Shown here piece after piece: positions 48,988-58,910 of a DNA stretch of 64,000 bases. Source of the stretch: Psettodes erumei (lineage: Eukaryota; Chordata; Actinopteri; Pleuronectiformes; Psettodidae); contig JAFBJZ010000457.1 of assembly GCA_016785225.1 (NCBI GenBank), positions 310,001-374,000 of the forward strand, in the 5' to 3' direction. Under the pieces are notes generated by a model. It saw only the letters and a program-made list of their open reading frames with translations, was not told the DNA's origin and ran no database searches. The position numbers and the translations under genes are program-made. Each line of letters starts with the position of its first letter. Position 1 is the first letter of the stretch.

Positions 48988-49140
48988 TTGTGCCTGGGTG
49001 CATGTGTTTGCAGCATAAATGAGCTACCCTCCTCAGCTTGACAGGGCTTTATGGATGGCGTGTGCATTGCTAAGATAAAAGGCAGATCCATTTGTGCCTC
49101 ATATTAGAGGAGCGCATGGGTGGCCATCATTTCAGCTCCT
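48855..49140. promoter_or_regulatory. CNE-like block split by a (TG)n array
   Basis: Unique sequence on both sides of the microsatellite: ATCAAGGAGCGAAATGCAGC, CTCGCTTCTTCGCGTCTGGC and GGTAATAAACAGC on the left; CTTTATGGATGGCGTGTGC, TTGCTAAGATAAAAGGC and CATATTAGAGGAGCGCATGG on the right. A 16-nt motif (GCAGCATAAATGAGCT) occurs at 48938-48953 and again at 49010-49025. This suggests expansion of a TG tract, or a small duplication, inside a once continuous element. Confidence 0.38.
48961..48987. repeat. (TG)n microsatellite
   Basis: About 13 TG units, ending TTTG, between two copies of GCAGCATAAATGAGCT. Confidence 0.95.
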
Positions 49141-49289
49141 ATCACCCTCCCATACTTTCCTTTTCCCCACTTTCTTAAGCCCCCTCTCTCTTTTATTCTT
49201 TGCTTCTCAAACCCACTTAGTCTCTCTCCTTGCACGTCTTAGGAAAGGCTTCTCTCTCTACATTTTCCTGTCATTCTTGCCACCTCGGG

Positions 49290-49335
49290 TGTGATGTTTA
49301 TTATCAGCTGTGGCTGCTGATAAATGTGTTCTTTT
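49290..49335. promoter_or_regulatory. Inverted GATA-type pair TTATCAGC-N7-GCTGATAA
   Basis: TTATCAGC (49301-49308) and GCTGATAA (49316-49323) form a perfect 8-bp inverted repeat. Each arm holds a TGATAA/TTATCA GATA-factor core. An E-box CAGCTG lies at the left arm. Confidence 0.4.
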
Positions 49336-49449
49336 ATTTTCCCTGCCTTACAAATTGGAAATAAAGACACAATGTGAAAATAGTGCAACTTCTTGACACT
49401 GAAAATAAACTCAATAAAGTGCCTCAGCTTAACAAAACGTAAACTGTTA

Positions 49450-49580
49450 CTTCTTCAGTGGTGTTATGCAGTCAAGACAATTAATAATTGGAATCTAATG
49501 TCTATCATCATGCTAATCTGAGGATAAAAGTGTGACAAGGGATTAACACTGTTTGAGTTTGATTAAGTGTCATGGAGTGT
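49450..49580. promoter_or_regulatory. CNE-like island
   Basis: GACAATTAATAATTGGAATC (SOX/homeodomain words), CTAATGTCTATCATCATGC, TAATCTGAGGATAAAAGTG and GGGATTAACACTG occur in unique sequence. No coding frame. Confidence 0.4.
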
Positions 49581-50041
49581 TGACAGAGACAGAGAGCGGA
49601 ACGAGTGGCTGTATCAAGTGTTAGCTGTGTGTGTGTGTTTGGCTAACAACGCTGCGTGGTTTTAGCAAGTTATGTTTGCTTTCCCGGAGAGCCATTCTGT
49701 GCGCAACATGGTTGACAATTACATTTTCTTTGGTTGTTTACGCACTGAGCTTCAGCACTCTCAATTTGAAAAGATACTACATTAAAGTGCCATGTCTCAG
49801 CTTTAGTTTGAATAGCTTTATGTCAGTATAGTGAGAACTGTTAAGGAGATTGGTTCAAAAGTAATTGGACATATACATGTACAGTCAAACAAAGTCATCA
49901 TATTTACTATTTAAAGTATTCCAGTGGACATCAGCAGATTCTTCCCTGGCAATGATCTTCCTGAGCTTCACTGAAGCCGACTTCAGCTGTTCAGCTTGTT
50001 GTGGGGTCTCTTTGCCTGCAGTTTTCATGCTATCTTTGACA

Positions 50042-50043
<2 letters not shown>

Positions 50044-50098
<55 letters not shown>
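50044..50098. repeat. Long (TG)n microsatellite
   Basis: About 27 uninterrupted TG units, the longest simple repeat in the window and the strongest Z-DNA-prone tract. It produces chance valine/cysteine or histidine/threonine runs in ORFs on the two strands. Confidence 0.97.
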
Positions 50099-50099
<1 letters not shown>

Positions 50100-50579
50100 A
50101 TGTCACTCTTGACCCAGGGTTCCCAGTAACAGTGAGGTTCAGACAGCACTGGTTATTTGATCCCATTGATCTCCTGTTGCTGGTTGAAAGACGTTCAGAG
50201 AGCCATCAAGATATCAGACATGTAGTCTGCATACACACACACACACAGAGCACTTAAGTCAAATGATGACATATTGTTTGTGAGTATGGCTGGGGAAGGT
50301 TTAAACTGTGGCATGTACAGTATTTATCTTACCCTATGGCTATATAGTGTAACTTATAACAATGTCAATTGTGTTAGGTGTTGACACAAGACTGTGTCTG
50401 TTAAGCAAAAGCATGCAGGCATTTGGTTCTACACCTGAACTAAAAGAGATGCGAATGAGGCAAAGAGTTTAGTGCAGTCGGTCTCGATCTCAACAGGTGA
50501 GTTCTCGAAAACCGATCTAACAGCTTTGTAAAGTGGTTTCTGCAGCAGGAGTAACTGGAGGAGATTAGATGATAAGAGG

Positions 50580-50720
50580 ACACCCCCTCATGACAATGGT
50601 TTCTGTTTTATCGCTTAGTAATTACGCCACAATTTTCCCCTGATATCCCGGTGCTCTCATCAAGTCAACTTCAGTAAGGAGGCAAGGAGAGCCCCTGAGC
50701 ATTACTGATGCCAAACTGAG
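50580..50720. promoter_or_regulatory. Strong CNE-like island
   Basis: CATGACAATGGTTTCTG (SOX-type ACAATGG), TTTTATCGCTTAGTAATTAC, GCCACAATTTTCCCCTG, GATATCCCGGTGCTCTC and GAGCATTACTGATGCC are packed without simple sequence. CpGs are retained in TAATTACGCC and CCCGG. Noncoding. Confidence 0.43.
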
Positions 50721-50999
50721 CTCCTACTTGTTGGGAGACAAAAGCATCCAAGCAATGCAGATTCTTTGAACACACCTAGATTTTCTTTATATTTTTATCG
50801 CTTGTGGCAGAATGAAGATAATGTATTCATTTCTTGAGCCATAGACGTGGGATGCCTTTCTTGTCCTTGTAACCCATTTTAAGTGACTAGTTTTCCCTGG
50901 AGTTCTTGGGTGTCGTTATTGGATTTTTGGTGTTACACAGTTTGAGGCCCTTTAACCTCATTGTAGCTGTTCCTTCCCCCATCATGTTCGTGACAGGCT

Positions 51000-53380
51000 A
51001 ACATTCAATAAACAATGAAACATCTTTCCATTAGCTGTCAGGACCGGGGGATCATATTTTTTAGAACATACTTGTCAAAAGGGACATTCTTGGCAGTCCT
51101 GTCATCTGTGTCATGTTTTTGCTCTGAGACCTATTAGCCAGTAGTCAGTCTGTCAGTTTCCCTGTGTCACAGACAGACTAACTGCACATAAATAATCCTG
51201 ATAGACAATTCAAAGACTTAAAACAATAACTTTTTTCTTTTGCAGTGTTGTCACAACAATCAAAATAATAGTGCTTTGGGGAAAATGAATTCTACTCCTT
51301 CTTCAGTTTAACCAAAAGGAGTCAGAGGGAGTAAAGAGACAGGGAAGTATCATTAACTAAATGGAAACACATTATTGATATGTTAGTATATGTTCTACAG
51401 CTTTACAAAAACTGTAATGCAGTTGGATAAAATATATCTATAATGCTTATGTAGAAAATCAACATAAAGCTGATTAACGAGAACTAAATAAATGTGTCAC
51501 ACACTGCATGTGGCAATGGCACACACAGTTTGTGTCTTCATTCTATGTTTTTATTACAAAGCAAAGATGAAGTTGTTCTCTTCTCTCACAGTAAAACTCC
51601 TATCACAGAGTTTTACTGTGGGAGCATCAGTCAGACATGAGCAGTTAGAACTCATTCACATGCTGCAAAGGAACCAGCCATCCAACCAGTTAGTCAATCT
51701 GTCCATCAGGTGACCAGTCAGCCAACTAGTGTGTGACAAACTGAATGTTTCTGTCTGCCCATTATCCATTCAGCTAATTCAAAAACAATCCAGTGTGCTC
51801 GACTTTCCCTCTCTCTTCCTCTAAGGCTGAGGAAGCAGAGTCACTGATGTGATTCCTTTTGTCATTCAGATAACTTAACGATTTGCATCTGGAGTTGCAT
51901 TCACAACATCCACACAAGTAGCATTTTCACTAAATGAGGTGTTAGTGGATGAGAAGGTAATTTGAGAGCTATGAAAGGGAAGGTGCCTCTCTTTCTCTTT
52001 GCCTCTGTTCTCTTTTGTCTCTGCATTCATTCATTTGGCTTTCACTGGCTGTCCCTGGTTCCTCTGAGCAGCTTAAAGTGCTGACTGAGCAAGATGGTGA
52101 AGATTAAGGTGGGCAAGGGATTCCCCCTCCACTATGTGATCTATGATGGCTTAACTAGCTGAAAGGCTGTAGACTACAATAACACAGACATCAGTAAACA
52201 TCAGCATACCCTTGGGGTTTTTGCAGGCATATGCCCTGGACAAACTGGACAACCATCCTCAAAAATTTTAAAAAAAGAAAGGCCACAAGTCCTTGATTTG
52301 TTACAAGAGGATGGATGTGACCGACCTCAACCTTAACCCATCCTAAGCTAATTATTTAATTTCAAGTCTAATGTGCTGAAGTACAGAATCAAAAGAATTC
52401 AAAACACTTGATGTTCACTTGAATTTATTTTTGTCATAAATATATAGGCCTGAATTGCAGCTGTTTAGCTGCCTCAAGCAAAATCTAAACAGCCAGCAGG
52501 ACTGTATGTGAGTTAACAAGCAAACAGGATGCAGCTTTAATACCAAGAACCTGAGAATTGACTGCAAGGCCACATTTTTAAAGCCTGGCTGTAGGATCGA
52601 AATCTGGGAAGATATTCTTGAGTGCAGTTTTAAATTTCACACATTTCCATAAAAAAACAAACAGGTAAACCTGAGCCTCTGCTTGCTGCAAAGCTTCTTA
52701 CAGCAATGAGACAGACAGTACACACCATTTATTTTTCAATACCTGAAAATGTTTCACTACTATTTACTACTACTGCTATTTCAAATAACTTCATTACAGT
52801 GCTAAAAACCTACAATACTTTCCAGTGGCATCAGTGTTCTTCATGTACTCTTCTGTGAGTTATTTAGCCTTCATGGATATTACTGTAGTATTAAATGCAT
52901 CATGAAGCTGAGGCTATTTTTGGAATTTCCTCACAACTTGCTTCCTGGAATGTCATTGTGAATATGTATTTCATGAAAAATTGCCCCAACAAAATGTATG
53001 ATTTACACAAAATCATATCATCTCTGTATGTGAATTATGGTTTCAAATTTTTTATTGACTCAACCAACCTGCAGATCGAGACTATCGTTTGTCAAAAGCC
53101 CATCAATTAACACTCCTGTCAGTTTTAGCGAGATGTCAGGCAGTAAAGTGAATTTAACAGGGAGGCAGATTAATTCTGAGGCACCAGCTCTGTTGAATAT
53201 TGTCTCTTTCTCTCTTTTTTTCCCAGTAATTGAGCGGAAGTCATATACAAAACACGGTATTAAACACAAATGCATTGTACAGGTCTTAGTCCTGGTCTTA
53301 TAGCTGATATTAAAACTGCTGGACATGCTTTTTGGATTGATGCTCTCTTCCACAATCACAGGTGAGAAGACAACAGTGCT
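51000..53380. other. Noncoding stretch with one weak CNE-like patch
   Basis: The patch at about 51850-51930 holds GATAACTTAACGATTTGCAT. A long pyrimidine-tract acceptor-like site (CTCTTTTTTTCCCAG, ending at 53226) is not followed by a convincing exon. No gene or repeat family recognised. Confidence 0.42.
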
Positions 53381-53869
53381 CCCGACTCATACCATCAATA
53401 AGTGTACACTATGGAGGTTTGCATTCATCTGTGGGTCTGCCTCTAACTGAACTTGTGATGAAATATGCAAGTTTTTATCTCTTGTAATCTGTGAAAAAGA
53501 ATCCTTTTGGGATGCTGGGATTTTGTCCGACATTGGCGCTGCTTCATTTAACCCCTCACACCAGAGACTCAATCTGCTGCTCGCAGCACTTTCAGAATGA
53601 ACAAGAGATCTCTCAGAGGTCTCACACCTTGCTGTTCCTCCTGTTAACCAGACAGAAGTGAAGAATGGTGGCAGAATCAGTAACAGTAGTCCACTATAGC
53701 AGCCACATATCATAGACCCAGGCTCCTTTTGCTGCTCGAGATGAAAGATGATATCACCCAGTCCGTTGTCATCTGGTGTCATCGTTTGTATTGATTAAGT
53801 GACAGATTACACCCAGGGGAGCACAGCGACGGCAGATTGTGTTTCTTGTTTTTGCTTCCTGCTTTCTTG

Positions 53870-53950
53870 GCATGATGCAATTGACACGGGGTGTATTGAT
53901 TGGTCAATTATTGCAGCATGCGAGACAGCTAGGGTCAAAGGGGTTGGAGT
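53870..53950. promoter_or_regulatory. CNE-like island
   Basis: GATGCAATTGACACGG, GTGTATTGATTGGTCAATTA, TTGCAGCATGCGAGACAGC and AGGGTCAAAGG. TGCAATTGAC and GGTCAATTATTGCA are an imperfect inverted pair about 30 nt apart. Noncoding. Confidence 0.35.
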
Positions 53951-54369
53951 CGGAGGCGCATGTGTACATGTGGTGTTCTAGTGGTGGGAAAATCATTCCC
54001 TATCGATGGAGCACAACTACGCCTTTTGCACAGAGGCTTGATCAGATGGGGAACACACGCCCTCCCCAGGATAATGCTGGAATATCAGCAAACTAAAGGG
54101 TTTACTGGGAACATGATGAAATTGATCTCTGCGTCTCTTCAGCTCAACTACTTGTTCATTAGTGTGGGCAGCAGCAGTAAGCAATCTATTGGTACATCTG
54201 AGTATTGATTTGGACTGGAGTACGTAGAGCCTTGCTCAGTAGAGTAAAGGACAATGTAAACCAACAAAGAAAAGCAAAGCTCATTGTTGAGAAGAATCTA
54301 CTGAGGGCTTAATTGCTTTGTGTTCTGAGAAAATAGGAACACTGAGCTCAGTAGTGTGCCATGCTGTTC

Positions 54370-54480
54370 AGCATTCACGTGGTTTTACACATATCAGAGA
54401 AATGCGAGCTCTATCAAATCAGCCTGGGACTCTGCCTATCTGTGCCACATGAGATGCGAGGCAAGCTGGACACCAGCTAG
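54370..54480. promoter_or_regulatory. CNE-like island
   Basis: Contains CAGCATTCACGTGGTTTTAC (E-box CACGTG), GAGAAATGCGAGCTC, TATCAAATCAGCCTGGG and GCACACATGAGA-type sequence. Unique, noncoding. Confidence 0.3.
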
Positions 54481-54619
54481 GGGCGAGGATAGCTGTAAAC
54501 GTCTCTTAAATAAAGCTGTGTCGTAAGTGTGTCAGAGTGAAGGGAGTGTGTGGGAGCGGCAGACACACATGCACACATGCTCACACAACCATCACACCAC
54601 TGACCTACTCACTATTAAC

Positions 54620-54740
54620 TCTCAAGAGGCCTTTGGTGATAGCACTGCGCTCGCGTATCAAAGCAGTCTTAACTTGATGCCCTAATTGCCTGTTGTTCTT
54701 TAGCAACACTTAAGCTGAATGAGCTGCATTTGAGGACAGG
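54620..54740. promoter_or_regulatory. Strong CNE-like island
   Basis: CAAGAGGCCTTTGGTGATAG, CACTGCGCTCGCGTATCAAA, GCAGTCTTAACTTGATGCC, CTAATTGCCTGTT (54682-54694, shared with 20522-20534) and TTTAGCAACACTTAAGC (RFX half-site-like GCAAC). It retains several CpGs in AT-rich surroundings. Noncoding. Confidence 0.44.
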
Positions 54741-55351
54741 TTTTTGGCTTTTAGAAACTGAATCGATAAGCAAGGAGGAAGTCGGGTCCGCTCATGTACA
54801 GTGAAATCTGAGGATATTGATGCAAACTGTCAGTGCAAAGGGTCTCATATGCTACTAAATTTATCTCTGTGGTTGCAGCCTAACAAGGTCGTCTTAAACT
54901 GAGACGAAATTCATAAAAAAGGGCGTGTTTGGTTCGCTCTAAGCAGTACAGCAGAATCGCACATTTGGGCAGCAACAAGCCAAACACATGAACCAAAACA
55001 AGTAATTAATTTTGTTGTAGGGGAAGAAGAGTGACACATATAACGAGTAAATAATGAGCAGCAGGAATAATGAGTGCTCCACCACTACCACACCATCTGT
55101 ACCACAGTGGTACTGGCTGCGGCACGGCTGTTTTACTCACATCTGCAACACAGGCATGAATGATTCACTTAGTTTTAAAGAGCCTGGCAAAAATAGGTGG
55201 ACTAAAGATGCTTGATATGAACAGCTATCATTAATATGTACGATACTTTAGAGAGATCCTTAATTACTTTAATTAATATTGTATAAACCACCAGCTTGGC
55301 GAGAGAAAGATAGTGAGGAACAGCAAGAGACAGAAGTAGAATAATGAAACA

Positions 55352-55368
55352 ACACACACACACACACA
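55352..55368. repeat. (AC)n microsatellite
   Basis: About 8 AC units, just left of the palindrome at 55371-55390. Confidence 0.9.
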
Positions 55369-55370
55369 AA

Positions 55371-55390
55371 TGCACATATATATATGTGCA
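55371..55390. other. Perfect 20-bp palindrome
   Basis: TGCACATATATATATGTGCA reads the same on both strands. It lies between two (AC)n arrays and probably arose from them. Confidence 0.9.
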
Positions 55391-55453
55391 TACATGAGGA
55401 CTGACAAGTACAGTTATAAAAAGAAGAAAAAGGATAGACAGGCGAACATAAAA

Positions 55454-55462
<9 letters not shown>

Positions 55463-55496
<34 letters not shown>
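55463..55496. repeat. (CA)n microsatellite
   Basis: About 17 CA units preceded by GCATGCGCG. Confidence 0.95.
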
Positions 55497-55500
<4 letters not shown>

Positions 55501-55554
55501 TACTTGGGGGCCATGCTCCAGACATCCTCCAGAGTACGATGGGGGCAGGGGAGA

Positions 55555-55760
55555 CAGTGATGGATTACAGGCACATCTGGGCTGTAATAAGTAGGTCCTG
55601 CATCCCACCTGCATTCAGCAGGAGGCAGAAATCCTGCATAATGGTTTCACATAGAAGGCCAGGTACCCTGGGCTGTATAATGCCTTGTCAGCGTGCGTTT
55701 GTGCGTCTTGTCATTACTGGATTTACTACTCAGGGCGGAATAAAGCAGTTGTCTGAGTTG
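55555..55760. promoter_or_regulatory. CNE-like island
   Basis: TGATGGATTACAGGCACATC, GGGCTGTAATAAGTAGGTCC, CCTGCATTCAGCAGGAGG, ATAATGCCTTGTCAGCG and TGTCATTACTGGATTTACTAC. GGATTA and TAAT cores, retained CpGs, no simple sequence. A plus frame (55539-55883) is open, but the product is unknown and codon usage unconvincing. Confidence 0.35.
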
Positions 55761-56494
55761 CTGGCTACTCTGCTCAAAAACATTCGATACTGCAGCAGTA
55801 GCATTAGCTGGGAAAATATAGCAAAAAAAAGACAAACATTTCTGGGGCCATTTATTTCAGGTACAATGATCTGTATAATATGAATGTTGAATTATTTGAA
55901 GTGCTGCATTTATCTGATAGCTGTATATGTATGAATGCTGGGGTCTCTTATTTTACTGAACAGTCAATAATCAATAAAAATACTTTAGAAAAAACTTAAA
56001 GGATTTTTCTGTAGAATGCGTATGTACCTTTTTTGTTAATAAAGTGAAAAACATAGTAAATTTACACAGTAACACGCTTGAGGGCACCACAAGAATGATT
56101 TAAAGAATATAACAGTGAATTGAAACGATCCATAGTAGCTCTGAAGAGACGCATTTTGTTTTTTAAACACTTGCTAAATTGCTTGATAGAGCTCTCACTG
56201 GTGCCAGAATGAGACAAGAATCGATAAGGCCACAATAAACAGGACACAGAAAAGTACCACCTGCAATAATGCCTGAATTTGTTTTCAGCAGGGCAGTCTG
56301 TCCTCATCATGGTGCATCTACCGCGGTAGGCTGCTATCGCCTCAGCCATTTAAACCAAACACACCTGGGGAAAATATTTCATCTTAATTCATTGACAGGA
56401 GCACTATAGACCAGAAGTAGGTTTCAAAGAATGTTACATTCATATTTAAAAACAAGTGATTTAAACTACTTCTATTCTATTAGGGCTGCTTCTG

Positions 56495-56610
56495 CTGTGC
56501 CTAATTATTGATCCCAAAGCATAGCAAATAATTATTTCATAAAAAAAGGCACACTACAACAGGCTTTCCATGTCTAATTAAGCATGGACTTGAACTTCTC
56601 ACCACATTTA
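56495..56610. promoter_or_regulatory. CNE-like island with repeated AATTATT sites
   Basis: GTGCCTAATTATTGATCCC, CAAAGCATAGCAAATAATTA, TTTCATAAAAAAAGGC and GTCTAATTAAGCATGG. Three AATTA-type cores within about 80 nt of unique DNA. Confidence 0.38.
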
Positions 56611-57049
56611 AGACTGAATCAATTAACTACATCTAAGTGTTTAATTCATTGCCCTCCAACACACTGAGTATGAGCCAAGATACAGCATGTGATCTGGATG
56701 GATATAGCTGATCCGTGACTGATCATTGAGGGCTGCATCCAGTAAGCCTGTAGAAATGAGAGCTAATCTATCCAATTGTTTTGACCACACAGGGCTCACT
56801 GTATAATTGACCCTTAGCAACACAATGTTTACCACAGTCAATCCGAGTGATGGTCCTGGTAATTTGCAGTGCAAATCAAGTGCAGGCATAAGAAATGTAC
56901 TAAAAATATACTTTATTATTTCTACCTTAAATTGTATCAGTCTGGGTCTTTGACTGTTGAAATAGTTCAAAACAAGACAAGGAACAAAATACATGTAAAA
57001 GAAAATAAAATAAAAGCATGTTCAACAACATAAAACACATCATCAATGA

Positions 57050-57360
57050 AATCAGCCCAAAGGTGCTGTCTGCTTTATGACTGGAGTAGAGTGCACAAGC
57101 CTGTGTGTACAAGCTCTCTCACGACAGACACCAATATCTTTGCCACGATCTTTTCATGCTTCGGCACCCTGACCGTTTTGAGAAGCGCTGACCCTTTACC
57201 GCAGCTAGTGACCGGTGCAGGTGGAGTGCTTGACGAGTGGTTGTAAGGCAGGTTGGATTAATTAGCTTGTGGGCTAGCTGGTGTTGTGCCACGCTCCAGG
57301 AAGCATCACTGTGGGCGTGTAAAGCATCAAGTCGTGCCCTGACCTTTTTAGGCTGGGATA
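57050..57360. promoter_or_regulatory. GC-richer island, CNE-like
   Basis: About 310 nt with raised GC and several CpGs: CACGACAGACACCAATATC, CACGATCTTTTCATGC, TTCGGCACCCTGACCG, AGAAGCGCTGACCC, TACCGCAGCTAGTGACCGG, GGATTAATTAGCTTGTGGGC and GGGCGTGTAAAGC. Open frames exist on both strands (57046-57246 plus, 57119-57373 minus), but neither product is recognisable. Conserved element preferred over exon. Confidence 0.38.
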
Positions 57361-57426
57361 AAGAAAAAAACACGAGTTATCATGAAGCGTTCCCTGGAGA
57401 AAGAGAGTAGGCTGCTTTTTCCCACT

Positions 57427-57440
57427 GGGGGTGGGGGGGT
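57427..57440 (+). repeat. G-run pair
   Basis: GGGGGTGGGGGGG: two long G-runs separated by one T. Fewer than four runs, so a quadruplex is less likely than at 60381. Confidence 0.7.
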
Positions 57441-58274
57441 TACCATTTTCTGTCTTTCTAAATGGTTCTCTGTCTCTCCCTGTCTCTCAGGGGAACAAAG
57501 AGTGAGCTCTGTTGTTATGTTATATAATGCTGTTATATTATATATGTTGTGCTCAGTGGTGTTGATCTATATGATTGATCAGTGGCAAGTTTCCTTATTA
57601 TGGTTGAGGTGAAAAAATGACCCTCGACTACTTAAACAGCCACATAAAGCACTAGTTGGTTTTCTTTGTATCAGAGAGACACACAACATATCTCTAAGAA
57701 TGGACAGGTATAGTATTTGGCTGAAAAAGGGGCTTTTATACTTTATACTAAAGAATGTCCAGTTTTCACTCTCCTTCCTGCAGGAAATGTCGGGCTCTTT
57801 ATCTGCTACATCCTGCTCTATTTTCACAAGGTTTATGGTTGTTACCGGTGTCTGTCTGCAATTTGGTGCTGGGCAGTTTGTGTTCAGTGGGTTTTTCAAG
57901 CTTTTTATCTGAAAACAGCAGCCTGCTGCAGCTGGAGTTCAGGTTACAGTGAGAGCAAACCAAAACTGTAAGGTTGCAGGCCAGGCAACTACAAAAAAAG
58001 AGGGGAGCTGCAGATGCAGGCAATAATTCTCTAGAGACTCATCGCCATGAAGCATTCCTTTTTTACGTTGTCACACTGTTTTCACATTGTCATTTCATTC
58101 ATTTATAAAAATACTGACACTTTTAATTTATGTATATAACAGCCGAATATGAACAGGATTTAAGTGGTAAATGAAAAAAACATCTGATTTAGATGAAAAA
58201 AAGGGCTATAATACGTTATCGTGGTTTATTCACAGCAGACCTTCTTGAGGCAGGTGACATGTCATTGTAGGTAA

Positions 58275-58450
58275 AGCACAGGTGTAATTCATCACATTAA
58301 TGATGGCTTTGTTCCATTGAATTGCCTCAATGAACCACGACACTGAGTGCAGATGCAGGAAGGGCTTGGAACAGGTGAATCTAAATGAAATGCAGTCCTA
58401 ATTAGTGTTATTAGTTCCACTTGACTGAGCCATGGCATGTCAAAAAGCAC
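58275..58450. promoter_or_regulatory. CNE-like island
   Basis: GTAATTCATCACATTAATGA, TGGCTTTGTTCCATTGAATT, GCCTCAATGAACCACG, CAGTCCTAATTAGTG and TTATTAGTTCCACTTGAC. Four TAAT/ATTA cores. CCATTGAA is SOX-like. Unique, noncoding. Confidence 0.4.
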
Positions 58451-58599
58451 TTTACATCAAGGAAAACCTTCACAGGCAATGAATTGAAAACTAGGTACAA
58501 GAAAGTCACTGCACAGTCAGTTTATTTTATTTAAAATTATCATATATATCTTCCTCATCTTTCTCACTCTTTGACTCAGTATGTCACCCAAGAGACCTG

Positions 58600-58910
58600 A
58601 TCGAATATTTGTTTTCTTTGTGGACTTTCCCAGGGCCTTTGGGTTTCCTGCTTTATTTTAGGTAGTTAGGTTAGGTAGGTAGTTATATCCTAGTGTGTCT
58701 TCTGTTGTCTTAACGTCCAGTCTTTGTAATTGTCTACCCTGCTGTAATTTTTTCCACCTGTTTCTCATTGTCGTCATATGTCTATGACTTGGTTTCCACC
58801 TTATAATTCTACCTGTCATTCTCTTGGTACTTAGGACTATTTTATTTCATGTTGTCCCTGCACTGAAGCTCCTCATCCGCCTCTTGTCTGATAAGTCTTA
58901 ACCAGACTCA
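58600..58910. repeat. Possible decayed teleost T-rich dispersed repeat
   Basis: Phrases such as CCCAGGGCCTTTGGGTTTCC, TCCAGTCTTTGTAATTGTC, CCACCTGTTTCTCATTGTCG and CACCTTATAATTCTACCTGTC resemble a common fish repeat with CACCTG and TTTGT pyrimidine-rich words. A second, shorter look-alike is at about 61200-61380. A degenerate (GTAGGTTA)-like run lies near 58665-58683. Confidence 0.27.

Noticed and set aside
49865..50257. 130-codon plus ORF with Val/Cys run and 93-codon minus ORF with His/Thr run
   Set aside because: Both are readings of the (TG)27 microsatellite.
55202..55614. Overlapping ORFs with Val/Cys repeats
   Set aside because: Produced by the (AC)n arrays at 55352 and 55463.
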